DNA of 64,000 nucleotides from Dactylonectria macrodidyma (Eukaryota; Ascomycota; Sordariomycetes; Hypocreales; Nectriaceae): assembly GCA_020744425.1 (NCBI GenBank), contig JAGMUV010000002.1, positions 5,252,501-5,316,500 of the forward strand. Direction: 5' to 3'. Under the pieces are notes generated by a model. It saw nothing but the letters and a program-made list of their open reading frames with translations, did not search any database and had not been told where the DNA came from. The position numbers were made by a program, and so were the translations under genes. Numbering within the stretch: the stretch's first letter is position 1; every line of letters starts with the position of its first letter. Below, piece after piece: positions 11,161 through 22,121 of this stretch.

Positions 11161-13053
11161 ATGAGTTCGCTACCGACGACCCTCGAGGTTCCCAAGGAGA
11201 CGGAACGTCCCGTTTCAACAGCTTCCACCTTACGCGGCGAGGACATCACTCAGGAAAAGAAACAGGATGATGGCACCACGACAGACGGCGAGGCCACCCT
11301 CGACGGCACGGACGATGAGATTGATCTCAACGAGTACCCGACTGGGCTCAAGATGTTCTTCATTGTGTTGGCTCTAGTCCTCAGTATCTTCCTTGTCGCC
11401 CTCGATATGGTAGGTGACCCAACGCCCCTGATTCACATTACATTGTACTGACTCCTGTCTACAAACAGACCATCGTTGCTACCGCTATCCCCAAAATTAC
11501 CGATGAATTCAAGGGTCTCGATAAGGTTGGCTGGTACGGCGCAGCCTTCTTCATGACCGTCGGTGCCTTCCAATCGACTTGTACGCTCCACCCCCTGAAT
11601 ATCCATAAACACCAAAAAAAAAAAAAAAATGTGACACTAACTGTGACCCAGGGGGTAAAATCTACAAGTACTTCCCGCTCAAGACCTCCTTCCTCATCGC
11701 CATCATCATCTTTGAGGTCGGCTCCGTGCTTTGCGGCGCCGCCCCTAATGCTGAGGCCCTCATCACTGGCCGCGCCATCGCTGGCGTTGGCGCTGCCGGT
11801 ATCGCAGCCGGCGCCTACACCATCATCGCCTTCTCTGCGCCGCCCAAGAACCGCCCGGCCTTCACTGGTATCATCGGCGCGTCGTACGGTGTTGCTAGTG
11901 TCATCGGTCCTCTACTAGGCGGCGCCTTCACCGACCACGTTTCGTGGCGATGGTGCTTCTACATCAACCTGCCCATCGGAGGTGTCTCTGCTCTCATCAT
12001 TTTCTTCTTCTTCCAGACCCCTGCCGCCGCCGTCCCTGAGGAGGCTTCCCTTAAGGAGAAGTTCTTGCAAATGGATCCCCTGGGCATCGCGCTTGTGATG
12101 GCGTCCACTGTTTGCTTCATCCTGGGCGTCCAGTACGGTGGCCTGGCCCACGACTGGGACTCGTCTATTGTAATCGGTCTCCTCGTCGGCTTCGTCCTCA
12201 TCTCTGCTGCCTTCGCCGCCCTTCAAGTCTTCCAGAAGGACCGTGGCATGATCCCTATCCACATCATCAAGCAGCGAGAGGTCTACGTGATGAGCGCCTT
12301 CGCCTTCATCTTTGCCGGCTCCTTCTTCCTTGCTATCTACTACATCCCCATCTACTTCCAGTCTGTCCACGGAACCAGCCCCACGTCCAGCGGCGTGCGA
12401 AACCTGCCCATGATCATCGCCGTCACCATTGCGACCATTGTCAGTGGTGGTTTGGTCACGGCCACTGGCTACTACCAGCACCTCCTCATCAGTGGATCTG
12501 TCCTTGCCTGTATCGGCGCTGGTCTTCTCTACACCCTCGACGTCGACACTTCCACTGGCAAGTGGATCGGCTACCAGATCGTTGCTGGGTTCGGCTGGGG
12601 TATTGCCTTCCAGATCCCCATGATTGCGGTCCAGGGCTCGGTTCCTCCCAAGGATCTTGCTGCATCCACAGGTGTTCTACTGTGTAAGTCAACGCCTTCC
12701 GCAATAGCCAATCGCTTCAATACAGGTTCACTAACAGTTTTGCAGTCTTCCAGGGTCTTGGAGGCGCTTACCTGGTGTCCGGCGCCCAGTCGGCTTTCAT
12801 CAACCAGATGATCCTTAACGTCATGAAGAATGCTCCCGATGTTAGCAAGGCCAATCTCATTCTGACTGGCGCCACTGAGATCCGCAACGTCTTCACTGAA
12901 GCCCAACAGCCCTTTGTGATTGACGGCTACATGCAGGGCCTCAAGGTCGCCTTCGCCATGGGTATTGCCGCGACGGGCATCACCACGCTGATTTCCCTGG
13001 GCACCCCGTGGAAGAAGCTCAAGCAAGAGAACCTCACTGGCGGCATGGCCTAA
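11161..13053 (+). CDS. MFS drug/toxin efflux transporter, 14-TM (DHA2-like)
   Basis: Four exons (11161-11409, 11469-11580, 11652-12683, 12746-13053) encode 566 residues. Introns of 59, 71 and 62 nt restore MFS motifs at each junction ([36 protein letters not shown]). Residues 1-60 are an acidic cytosolic tail rich in Thr, Asp and Glu. About 14 hydrophobic segments follow, beginning [30 protein letters not shown] and the antiporter motif C region [18 protein letters not shown](Y)INLP mark the drug:H+ antiporter-2 family. The protein should sit in the plasma membrane (or vacuole) and export organic compounds with proton counter-transport. Relatives often sit in secondary-metabolite clusters, but no biosynthetic gene is nearby here, so this one is probably a stand-alone pump. 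The second intron contains an A-run of about 16. Confidence 0.92.
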
Positions 13054-13779
13054 GCAGAGGGCGAGGTGCATTGCATGATTTCAACACATAGAACGGGCAT
13101 TGGTCGTGGACATTGCTCCACATTTGGATTTAACGACACGGTGGGAGCATATCCATTTAGAATGAAAAGGGACAAAGGCGTTGGATGTACACAACATGGA
13201 CTACAGATAATCTCCTATTACATAATGGTTTCTAATAGACGGTGGAATATTTCATAATTTTAATCGCGCTGATTTGTGTCAGTAAGACAATGTGGTGTCA
13301 TTCAGTTTGTTTCGAGACAACCTTTTTAATCCTGACGTGAAGTCTCAACGCAGAACATGTTGCACCTGCCTGATGTCGGACTTTAAAAAAAAAAAAAAAG
13401 AGACTCATAACTTGGTGAATAGGAAATCACACTAAAAACCGTCTGCCTTTATGAAGGGAGTCGCAGATTTCCCGCATACCACCATCCAGGCTGCTCCAGC
13501 CAAAGGTCTAGGGTAGCTCTTATCAGATAAGCAACCCCCACCAAAAACTCCGTAACTCGGCCCCTAACGGCTTGCATTGCTGCTCCAAGACAGACCAAAA
13601 CCCTCCGTCCCCAAAACTCCGCCGCAGAAACCATCACGAGAAGCCGCGCCATGGCCTCGACGGATCTGCTGCTGCGCTATTAATTGGTCCCAATTCCCCC
13701 TTCTCGCCCCCCCGTTTTGTCATAAACTTCTTCCTCTTTTCTCTTATTCTGTCTTTCTGACACGACTTCCGCCGCCGCA
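13054..13779. other. spacer with A-run
   Basis: This stretch is the 3' flank of the MFS gene and the promoter and leader of the pantoate ligase gene. It contains an A tract near 13385-13399. The last 100 bp before 13780 are pyrimidine-rich, as in many fungal leaders. No gene is seen. Confidence 0.6.
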
Positions 13780-14937
13780 ATGCTCCTCGTGCTCGCCCGC
13801 CCGCAGCTCCGGGCTCGTGTCGGCCGGTGCTCCGTCGCGGGCTCCGCGTGGACGGTCGGCGCCGCGGTCCGTACTATGGCGTGCTCCTCCGGCTCCTCCG
13901 GCTCCGGCGCGCGGACGCTGCCCAAGTCGCCGATCCGCATCCTCCGCACCGTCGACGCCGTCCGCCGCTGGCGCCAGCCGCACGCCATCAACCACCGGTC
14001 CGTCGGCCTCGTGCCCACTATGGGCGCCCTGCACGAGGGCCACCTGTCGCTGATCCGCGCCGCCGCCCGCGAGAACCACCACGTCGTCGTCAGCCTCTAC
14101 GTCAACCCGGCCCAGTTCGGCATCCGCGAGGACCTCTCCTCGTACCCCGTCACCTGGGACGAGGACGCCGCGGCCTTGGCCAAGCTGGACCGCGAGCTCG
14201 CCGACGACGGTGGCAACCTGGGCCGCATCTCGGCCGTCTTCGCGCCCACGACGGACGAAATATATCCCTCGGGCTTCCCCGGCCAGGAGATAGACAGCAA
14301 GGGCAGTTTCGTCACCATCACGCCCGTAGGCGAGGTGCTCGAGGGCGCTAGTAGACCGACCTTCTTCCGCGGCGTCGCGACCGTGTGCTTGAAGCTCTTC
14401 AATGTCGTGCAGCCGGAGCGCGTCTACTTTGGCCAAAAGGACGTCCAGCAGACCGTCGTCATTAAGCGCATGGTCCGCGACTTCCTCATCCCCACGTCCG
14501 TTGTCATTGGCCCGACGACCCGGGGCACCGATGGCCTCGCCCTCAGCTCACGCAACGTATACCTCGGTCCGCGGCGCCGATCCGTAGCCGTTGTGCTGCC
14601 CGGCGCCCTGCACACCGCGGAGGCTGTGTACAAGTCTGCCGGCCTACGCGACCGGGAAAGCATCCTGGGCGCCGCGCATAACTTCGTTGCCGCCGTGGCA
14701 CAGGTACAGGCCGACCTGCCCCCCGAAGAGCGAGTGTCCTTTGAACTTGACTACCTCTCCCTTGCGGATCCTGAAACGATGCAAGAGCTGGATGAGGTGG
14801 ACCCAGCGCGCGGTGCTGTACTGAGTGGCGCCGTCAAGATGCTACCTGTCGAGACGCCGCGTGATGGAGAGGACCTTGGACATAGCGGAGGGCCAGCGGT
14901 GCGGTTGATTGACAACATTATCCTACCACCCCAATAG
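13780..14937 (+). CDS. pan6: pantoate--beta-alanine ligase
   Basis: A single exon encodes 385 residues. The enzyme joins pantoate and beta-alanine with ATP to give pantothenate, the coenzyme A precursor. The nucleotidyltransferase HIGH-like motif is PTMGALHEGHLSL (His85 and His88), followed by LYVNPAQFG, FRGVATVCLKL, YFGQKDVQQ and the KMSKS-equivalent LALSSRN (residues 253-259). The family core is about 280-300 residues. The extra length is an Arg/Ala-rich N-terminus of about 50 residues that resembles a mitochondrial presequence, plus loops such as the segment 140-175. A second in-frame ATG (13876) could start a shorter cytosolic form. Base composition is very GC-rich, especially in the first 600 bp, much more than the flanking spacers. 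The gene converges with the acyltransferase gene. Confidence 0.95.
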   Translation: MLLVLARPQLRARVGRCSVAGSAWTVGAAVRTMACSSGSSGSGARTLPKSPIRILRTVDAVRRWRQPHAINHRSVGLVPTMGALHEGHLSLIRAAARENHHVVVSLYVNPAQFGIREDLSSYPVTWDEDAAALAKLDRELADDGGNLGRISAVFAPTTDEIYPSGFPGQEIDSKGSFVTITPVGEVLEGASRPTFFRGVATVCLKLFNVVQPERVYFGQKDVQQTVVIKRMVRDFLIPTSVVIGPTTRGTDGLALSSRNVYLGPRRRSVAVVLPGALHTAEAVYKSAGLRDRESILGAAHNFVAAVAQVQADLPPEERVSFELDYLSLADPETMQELDEVDPARGAVLSGAVKMLPVETPRDGEDLGHSGGPAVRLIDNIILPPQ

Positions 14938-15266
14938 GTTAAGGAAGGGTAGGAGGGAGTCAAAACAATAAATAAAGAAGAAATACCCAGAGCAGCCTAA
15001 AGCTGTTTAAATAGTTAAAAAGCAAGATGAATCAGAGGCAAACCGGTTCACGGAACGGGCAATGGATTGCTTGGGACCAACTATATAGCACGCATGTAAA
15101 TGAGATATGGTATGCCGTTGCATGAACATAGTGTCCAGCAACCCCATCATTGAGGTGTAGCAAGTCCATGGAAGAAATCTGACCATCGCACATACTGTAC
15201 AAGAAACAAGGGCTCGCTGGCGAATGTAAACGACTTGCGTAGAATGGCTTACACTGTGTTTGGAAT
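14938..15266. other. convergent 3' spacer
   Basis: This is a 329-bp stretch between the stop codons of pan6 (+) and the acyltransferase (-). An AATAAATAAAG-like segment just after pan6 could serve as its polyadenylation signal. Nothing else is seen. Confidence 0.6.
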
Positions 15267-17933
15267 TCACAACCGTGCTTTCCCTCCCATCGCCTCTCGC
15301 TTCCTCTTGGCATCCCTAACGCTCTTACCTAGAGCCTCCCGCTCCTCGCGATTTAGTCGGCTTGGCACCTTGCCTTTGCCACTACGCTCCGCCTCCGCCG
15401 CCTCGTCAAATAGCTTCCGGCCCAACTCATCGGTAAGCCGTAGCACTCGGCTGCTGACCGTAGCACCGTCACGACGGTTCTTGCCCTCTCGGCGCGACTT
15501 GGCAATCTTCTCCATAAAGTCCCAGAGTTTACCCTCGGCGAGCAGTGCCCCGGTTTGCGAGTCGCGTGATGCTCGCCATGATGTGTCGAGTTGGATACGA
15601 GGAGGGATCTTTGGGTCCTTGGACTTGACCACGTGGATGAGTAGATCTTGCTCGAACCGGAAATACGAATTCTTGAGGGTTTCTTTGTTGACAGCTTCGA
15701 AGTATGAGAGATCACCCTGGTGATAGAGCGTTTTCCCGAGCTACAAAGAGAATAACGCGTTAGCTAGTTATGAATAGATGCAAACCAAAGACCTTTCTGC
15801 ACTTACCAGTTGAGCACTGTTATGTGCTTTGCCTTGCTCGATCCAGATATCTCCATTCTGGCCTGGCGGTGGGGTCAGTCCCATGAGCGAAACGGCAGCC
15901 AACCAAGTTGATTCGATGAATGGCCATATGAGGAAGCAATAAAAGTCGTAGTTTTCTCTACCAGCCTTCCTCTCCTCATCCGATAAACCAATATTGGTGA
16001 TCTTCCCCTCACCGTCGCGGTCTAAACGGACAACATTGTCTGTCTCGAGCCCACGCAGGGTCTTGTCAAGGTTGATGTCGAGACCGTCACTGGAAAAGAT
16101 GAACTCGCCACGAAATAGGGACGACAAAAATAGGACCTGTTCCTTGAGTTCCTCAAACGCAATATCTTGCATGTGCGGTGCACCACCTTGTTTCACCTTG
16201 GTGTACATGGCCACACTGACAAGGGCCTCGTAGATGAACAGGTGGATTGTCATGTTGCGGTAGAAGGATAGCTGGAAGCGGTCGACGGCATAATAAGTAG
16301 GCTCTGCAAGTCCTTCGAGAACACCAACTAGCTCTTTGCCAAGAACATCAAGTCCGCGGTCGATGATGTCGGCTAGCGGCACGTTTCCAAAGTGAGCAAC
16401 CCGGCCCCCCTTGGCGCGGACACGATCTGTGAGCCAAGCGACGCGGCGGTTCAGCTCCTGTTTGCCAACACCGCGGCCACGCAATGTCAAGAGGACAGTA
16501 CCAATGAGAGCCGTGGGCATCACGACAGAAACATCGTTGATATCACTTAGAACCTTGTAACCCATAGTACGTAATATCTTCTCACGTAGGGCCCTGATCT
16601 CAGGTTGGTGATGATCAGTGTCCAGGCCCGCAGGGACACTGGGAAGCTTCGACAATTGCTCGTCAATGAACTGTCTCAAACTCCATGGCTCGTGAAAGCG
16701 AACATCTACACGTCCCAGCCGGAGTGACAACACCGAAGAACCCCCGGAAAGGAAATCGGCTAGGTTTTCCTTCTTCTTCGGCATTCCAAGAAGCTCGGTG
16801 ACGTAGCCTTCAGTCTCAATCACCTTGTCGTACTGCGTACTAACAGGGCAGATGATGGCGTCTTCAACCCGGCCAGAGAGGATGCTGTCGAGGACGAAGC
16901 TGAGGATTCCGAATTTCGGAGGTAGGAGCTTCCCGGTTCTCGAGCGACCCCCTTCAATGAAGCACTCAAAGTTATATCCTTCTTGTAGCATGGTATCAAT
17001 GTATGACTGCACTAGAGTCGTATACAAGACGTCGTCTCCAAATGCTCTTCGGATCCACATGGCTCCTGCATGCTGCAAGAAGCTGCCGAGCACCGGGATG
17101 TTCAGATTGTCCCCTGCCACGACAACGGGTAGAGTGAGACCCAATCGGTAGCAGATGAGCTGTAATGAGACGTAGTCGACATGTGATCGATGGCTCGGCA
17201 GGAAAATTATACTTTGCTTCTTTTTGGCTGCGACATCGGCAACCTTTCGCAGTCTTAAGACTTCCTCGCTGGAGACGTGGATGCCTTGGTGGTAAGCCCT
17301 GGTTAATAGCTGCGTGGTAAGATAGTATGCGCCGCGAATAAATGTTTTGCTCTCCATTTTGCAGATCATATCGTCAGTCATCTTCTCTGCGAGTGCCTGT
17401 AGGCCTGTTTCGATAGCGCTGAGCCGCTGCGCGCGCTTAATGAGATAGTCTTTGCCGTCCTTGGGTAGCATGCCCTCCCTTTCCTCGACGGCGACGCGAT
17501 GCTCGGCAAGCTGGGTGATTCGCTGATGGAGTAGAGGTGCAGACAACACCATGGACATCATATTTTCCGAGAAACCTGGATAAAAGACGGGCTGGCCAAT
17601 GACGCGGTCGTACGCCCGCCATCCTTGACCAGAGACGTAGAGGGAGACCTCACGGAGAAATCTGGAGTCAATTGTCTTGTTAGCGTCCATTTTCCACTGA
17701 CTGATGGCGAGGGAAAGCCAGAGGAATCGCGGGGGACGTCACTGGAAAGGTTCGGCGCGGAACGAGGCAAACTTATCCATCAATGCCTCCTCCTTGCCCT
17801 CGGTCGCCTCTCTGGCTGGTGGTTCGACATAGCCGCTGGGTTGAAGGGTAACCTCGTCGCCGAGAATCTGAAGATCAGGAGCGGGGCCTTTAGGCAACGA
17901 ATCGCCGGCGTTGTCCTTGGTGCTTCGCGACAT
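15267..17933 (-). CDS. glycerol-3-phosphate / DHAP acyltransferase (PlsB/GNPAT family)
   Basis: Three exons (17933-17743, 17661-15807, 15740-15267) encode 839 residues. The first intron (81 nt) has a weak GTGACG donor but a CTAAC branch. The second (66 nt) has GTAAGT and TTTGTAG. The acyltransferase block I HX4D motif is PSHRSHVDY (His221, Asp226). Block II IRRAFGDD and block III FIEGGRSRTGK follow in the PlsB order. The family adds an acyl chain to the sn-1 position of glycerol-3-phosphate or dihydroxyacetone phosphate, at a membrane (ER, mitochondrial outer membrane or peroxisome). No clear transmembrane helix is obvious apart from hydrophobic patches near the C-terminal half. The C-terminal exon is highly basic (repeated RxxK near the end). 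The start at 17933 was chosen over an in-frame ATG at 17975. The gene is divergent from POP4. Confidence 0.9.
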
Positions 17934-18538
17934 GACTGGTGATGCTTCCCTTGTCTGAGCGTCCCGAGATCTCAAATGCGTCTCGGTCCCGGTTGCCGAG
18001 AAAGGTGGTACGACGGTCAGCTGCTTTGGCCCTTCTCAGCAACACCATGACATGAATCGCATGGCAGGACAGCGCGTCAGTCACGAGATATCACGAGTCA
18101 AAAGTCGCAAAGTATGGTTCAAGTTTCGCGTGGTTGAACTTCTGGGAGAATGCGACAAGGACATGACATGGAGTTGCGATCGGTTAGGTGGGGGCTCTAC
18201 ATATTATGCCGAGCGGGCCAACTCCCCAATTTGCGGCAGTGGCAACTTGGCAACCAAGCAACTACCTAACAAGTGGCATGTGAACGCTGGGAGGAGCTTG
18301 GACCACCTTAATCGCGTACAATTTACAACTTTCTGGGGTAAGGCCGACAAGGACCCTCGGTAATGCGTGCAGCGAATTAGCCTCAGGCGCTCGGGTGCCC
18401 CTTAGTTCTAGCCCTCAGACACGGAGGTCGGCAGAATTCTCCACCGACGAAATATCATCGCTCATTGGTAACTTTTCATCTGACGATACCTCTCCACGAC
18501 CGACACTGCATCTTCTCTCGAATGCGCCGGCTCCTGCC
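17934..18538. other. divergent promoter region
   Basis: This 605-bp stretch lies between the acyltransferase (-) and POP4 (+) starts. The POP4 frame is open upstream of its first ATG to about 18395, so an upstream coding exon cannot be excluded. No clear regulatory motif was recognised. Confidence 0.5.
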
Positions 18539-19225
18539 ATGTCTGTCTCTGCGCAGAAGACTACGCAGGCCCTGCTAGCTAGGGCCCATTCACCCGACAG
18601 CGTCAACCGCATTTACTCCGAAAAGATTCAGCACCGTTCGCTCATTCTCCGCCCAACATCCCCCCCTCCAGCGACCATCAACGCCCGCACAGCTCGGAGG
18701 AAAGCCCGCCAGGAGAAGAAGGCCAAACAAAAACAGCGACCGAAGCCACTTTCTTTGCGTGAACGCCGCGACCTGGGCCTGTATGATATACCCAAAGAAG
18801 AGCAAAAATACTCCATTTACGAGCCCTTGAATCAACTCTGGCTGGGCTACGCTCGCGAGCTGCTCGGCAATGATGTCTACGTTGGCGGCCCCGGTGCAGC
18901 CGCGAAACTAGCTAGCGCAGAATTTCATGGCGCGGCTGTTGAGGTCGTAAGAAGTCACTGTCCGGGCAGAGTCGGCATCCAGGGCATCGTGGTACGGGAT
19001 CGCAAGTTTGTGATCGAGGTGATTACCAAAAAACGTGGACTCAAGATTGTACCAAAAGAAGGCACCGTCTTCCGAATAGCGATACCAGTCGAGGATCAGT
19101 TGGAAAAAGCTGAGGGCAAAGGCGACAAAAGCTTTGTGTTTGACGTGCTGGGCGACCAGATGATGCTGCGCTCTGCAGATCGGGCCAACAAGAAGTTCAA
19201 GGCACATTTCCTGACCACCCTTTGA
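18539..19225 (+). CDS. POP4: RNase P/RNase MRP subunit POP4 (Rpp29)
   Basis: One exon from the first ATG of the open frame gives 228 residues. The N-terminal half is basic and Lys/Arg-rich (TARRKARQEKKAKQKQRPK), as expected for RNA contact. The C-terminal half is the Rpp29/Pop4 domain: YEPLNQLWLGYARELL, then a strand-rich Sm-like barrel with FHGAAVEVVRSHCPGRVG, GIQGIVVRDRKFVIEVITK and KEGTVFRIAIP, ending with DQMMLRSADRANKKFK. It is a core protein of nuclear RNase P (tRNA 5' maturation) and RNase MRP (rRNA processing). The frame is open to 18395 with no ATG, and the sequence there (DEISSLIGNFSSDD) could be translated if an upstream exon exists, but I found no convincing donor. The gene shares a divergent promoter with the acyltransferase. 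Confidence 0.88.
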   Translation: MSVSAQKTTQALLARAHSPDSVNRIYSEKIQHRSLILRPTSPPPATINARTARRKARQEKKAKQKQRPKPLSLRERRDLGLYDIPKEEQKYSIYEPLNQLWLGYARELLGNDVYVGGPGAAAKLASAEFHGAAVEVVRSHCPGRVGIQGIVVRDRKFVIEVITKKRGLKIVPKEGTVFRIAIPVEDQLEKAEGKGDKSFVFDVLGDQMMLRSADRANKKFKAHFLTTL

Positions 19226-19605
19226 GTAAATGAGTCTGCCATCAGATTCAATTCGTCAGAACAGGCACACGATAATGTCAAACCCTGGGCGCAGTCAGTC
19301 TGAGCACGGTACAGAGTCCATCAATAACGTGGACGACGAACACTGGATGTCAATGAGACCTTCGTAGGTTCACTCCGACCGGAGGAAGTCGAAAGTTTTG
19401 CTGCATGCTCAAGGTTGACGTCTGGGCTCTACGACCTGTGCGGTGTTTTGTCGATACTCGTCTACAAGGTTTTCAAGGTTTTCTTGGCAGCTTGGTGTCC
19501 CATCTGAAATGGCCCTCGTTCCCACACAATTTTAGGACACTGGATGGTCACTCCCCCTCGTCTACACACCAAACTGCGACACCCCTAACATTCGGGTTAC
19601 ACGCC
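19226..19605. other. spacer, no gene seen
   Basis: This 380-bp stretch separates POP4 and the four-TM protein gene. The frame of the latter is open upstream to 19405, but the sequence there shows no recognisable protein pattern. Confidence 0.5.
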
Positions 19606-20351
19606 ATGCCTTGGTTTTCATGGCAGGTACGGCTGCCTATAGGTTTCGGCAACATTAGAGGAGAGTGGAGGATTCCAAGACATGTCCTTGGACCAATCAT
19701 CCGGACATTTATTTCGATGATGGCCTTGTCGACTGGAAATGTCGTATTTCCCATCTTCAACATTGGCGGCACGAGTGCTTCTTGGGTCCTTTTCGCGCTC
19801 AATCTGATCTGGGTATGTTGTGTTACGCACCTGGGACCTAACCACAAAGTAAAACGCAGATGCTAACGGCTTGAGTGAAGCTAACCGTTGCGACGACTTG
19901 CGTCTGGACCGTGGGCCGGTTCCGCCTCAATACAGGAGCATACGATCCGACGGTGCGCCTGTCTGCTTTGACTATGACAGTAGGATGGTGTTGTATCGCA
20001 ACGATCAATCTCGCCTTCATGACGACTGCTATCTGTCGATGTTACCAGAGTAACGACCTCGAGTATTGTGCCTTATTTGGCATTAGCAATTTGGAGGCAA
20101 GCAACTTGCTTGTGAAGGCGATATCCGACACTCAATGGGCCCCGTTCTTATGGGCGATTATGGTTTTGACGATGTGTGCGACGGTAGTACCGAGGTGAGT
20201 GTGGTAGGATTCAAGTCTTTGAACTGAGCAATCAGGCTAACTACATGGAGTTGGGACTGGACGGTACAGCACAGAAGGATTCGAGAGCGAATCTTGCTCA
20301 GGCTGGGTCCTCGTTAGGTCAGGGAAGGTGCATGCCTTCGCACGGGTTTGA
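19606..20351 (+). CDS. small four-TM membrane protein (MARVEL-like?)
   Basis: Exons 19606-19812, 19881-20194 and a short last exon give about 200 residues. The first intron (68 nt) is clear: GTATGT donor, GCTAAC branch, phase 0. It joins SWVLFALNLIW to LTVATTCVWTVGRF, making one continuous membrane helix. Four hydrophobic segments are visible (FISMMALSTGNVVFPIF, the spliced helix, SALTMTVGWCCIATINLAF, FLWAIMVLTMCATVV). Spacing and loops with a conserved-looking Trp and Cys pattern recall fungal MARVEL-type proteins, but this is a guess. The last intron is ambiguous. A 41-nt intron (20195-20235) would end the protein at 20317. An intron to 20269, which uses the good GCTAAC at 20236 as branch, ends it at 20351 with an acidic STEGFESES tail. 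I prefer the latter. Function is unknown. Confidence 0.6.
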
Positions 20352-22121
20352 AGATGAGATGGGTGAACACTTTGCATAATGGCTCCTGGAACTGGTTGCA
20401 CTGGACGACGTGCACTAATTAGCGGTTTGTGGCAATGGCGTTGGCGCACCCATCGTTTTGGTGGCAAACGAGAGCCGTCTGATGCAATTTCTACCTAGGT
20501 GGCTCAAGAGTACCAACGACAGCAACCACTAGGCTCAACAATTAAGTCACAACAGAGGATTCGGGTCGTTGAGTGGCTACTGATTATGAAATAAGCAAAG
20601 CGTCTCTGTGTTCTGCATCCCTCTTTGCCGGTCCATGCAGTTTGCTTGTTTCAAGGCGCTTTGCAGCCCCTGGCCAATTACCACATTGCGCCTTGTGGCT
20701 GGAGGTTTTCCAGCCAAGCCATCGCGTTGCTTTGTTTGTACGCTTCATGAATCGCAAACACGAGGTGACAGGTAATAAATCATGACAACTACTGGGGCAC
20801 GTGACGAAGTTGAGCTTCATGAAGTGTCACTGTGGCACGAGTACAAGTACATGGTTGCATGTACACACAGCAGTACGTAGTAGATGGATTCCATGAGAGA
20901 GACGTGTCAAACCTTGGGAAACAGGTCCGGCCCTTTGCCAGGTTAAGGAATTCGAACGGTAAAGGAAGATTTGGTTCAGGTCACTCAACGCGGAAAACGC
21001 GTTGCATGTCTCAGATGGACAATCAAACTTCATACACGTAAACACAAACACAGTCAGAGCCTGCAGACAAGGACGCACACACAAGATTAGAAGAGACAAA
21101 TGTCTCCATTTCCCTTTAGGATCCAGCCCTGAGGTCGTCCTAGCAAAAGAAACCTTGCCCCAAGATGGTGATTTATGGGTAGGCATGAGCGGCTAAAGTT
21201 CGGTGCCTTCCTCTTTTGGCTTAGGGGTACGGCATCTGATGGCCAACTGTCCACTTAGGAGTCGCCGAAGTGACGGGCGTCCACTCAAAACACAGACTTG
21301 ACAGGGCTGGGCTGGGGGGAATCGATGGCAGTCGTAATGGCCACTTCAGTGGAACATTCCCAGACCCTTAGCGGAGAAGGACACTGAAACCGACCGCCAG
21401 CCACCCACTGAATGGGCTGGACGGAGATGCTGTTGCCACTGCGCTGGGGCCAACGAGGGAAGGGGCCAACCACCCGCGCGGCTGCCAGTGGAAGGTACCT
21501 AGAAGCGTGGGCTGGGTACCTGCTGCTAGGTACCCTACTACCTGTAGGAGAGGCCGAGACGACTCCAATTTTCCGTTTTCCCAAATCACTTCGATTTTTT
21601 TCCACGTCAAAGTCACCACCACAATCGAACAACGTTTTAACTTCACCACTCCTAAAACTGCCTCCTCACACACTCGTCGCCAGACTCCCGACCAAGATTA
21701 AACTATTCTTGTCAACGACCACCGTCGCACCTCTCGCCCGATTATTTGTGTCAGCTTCAACCAATACGCTTACACGTCGCTTTGCTTTCGCATAATTCGA
21801 AAGTAACCCTACGCACGATCCGTCCGTTTGTGTTGTGCCTTTGTGTCTCCAGGTTACCGTGCAATCGAGTCAGTCCAGTTCCCCCTTCTCGTCCGCCACA
21901 GAATCCCCTGAACCAACCGCGAACCCGACAGCCAGATAGCCAAGACGATTTCGAGCCTTTGTACGTCATCCATTGACCTCGCAAGATTCCGACTCTTTGT
22001 ACGCAACTCCTCGCCCCGGACGATACGTGAAACCGCCCCGCGTCTCCCAACGTCGACTTTCGCGACATCAACACAACACTCACACACGCACTGCTTTTGC
22101 TTCTGAGAGCGTTAGCCCAAT
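20352..22121. other. spacer and long leader of the GYF gene
   Basis: This is a 1.8-kb stretch upstream of the GYF gene. The right half (from about 21580) is C/A-rich with few ATGs, typical of a long 5' UTR with its core promoter near 21500. Three GGTACC 6-mers occur within 41 bp (21494-21534). No protein or RNA gene is supported. Confidence 0.55.
21494..21534. promoter_or_regulatory. cluster of three GGTACC motifs
   Basis: GGTACC occurs at 21494, 21515 and 21529, each flanked by CT or AG to make ACCT/AGGT-like half sites. They lie about 600 bp upstream of the GYF start. A similar 14-bp palindrome stands upstream of the amino-acid permease (34715). Such AGGTACCT-like words are frequent in fungal spacers. 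A binding protein is not known to me. Confidence 0.3.

Noticed and set aside
11410..11651. Stop codons after ALDM and QST suggesting a truncated MFS gene
   Set aside because: Both are explained by ordinary introns with good donor, branch and acceptor sites; the spliced protein is full length.
13744..14436. ORF antisense to pantoate ligase
   Set aside because: GC-rich third positions of the real gene create it; the sense frame has all catalytic motifs.
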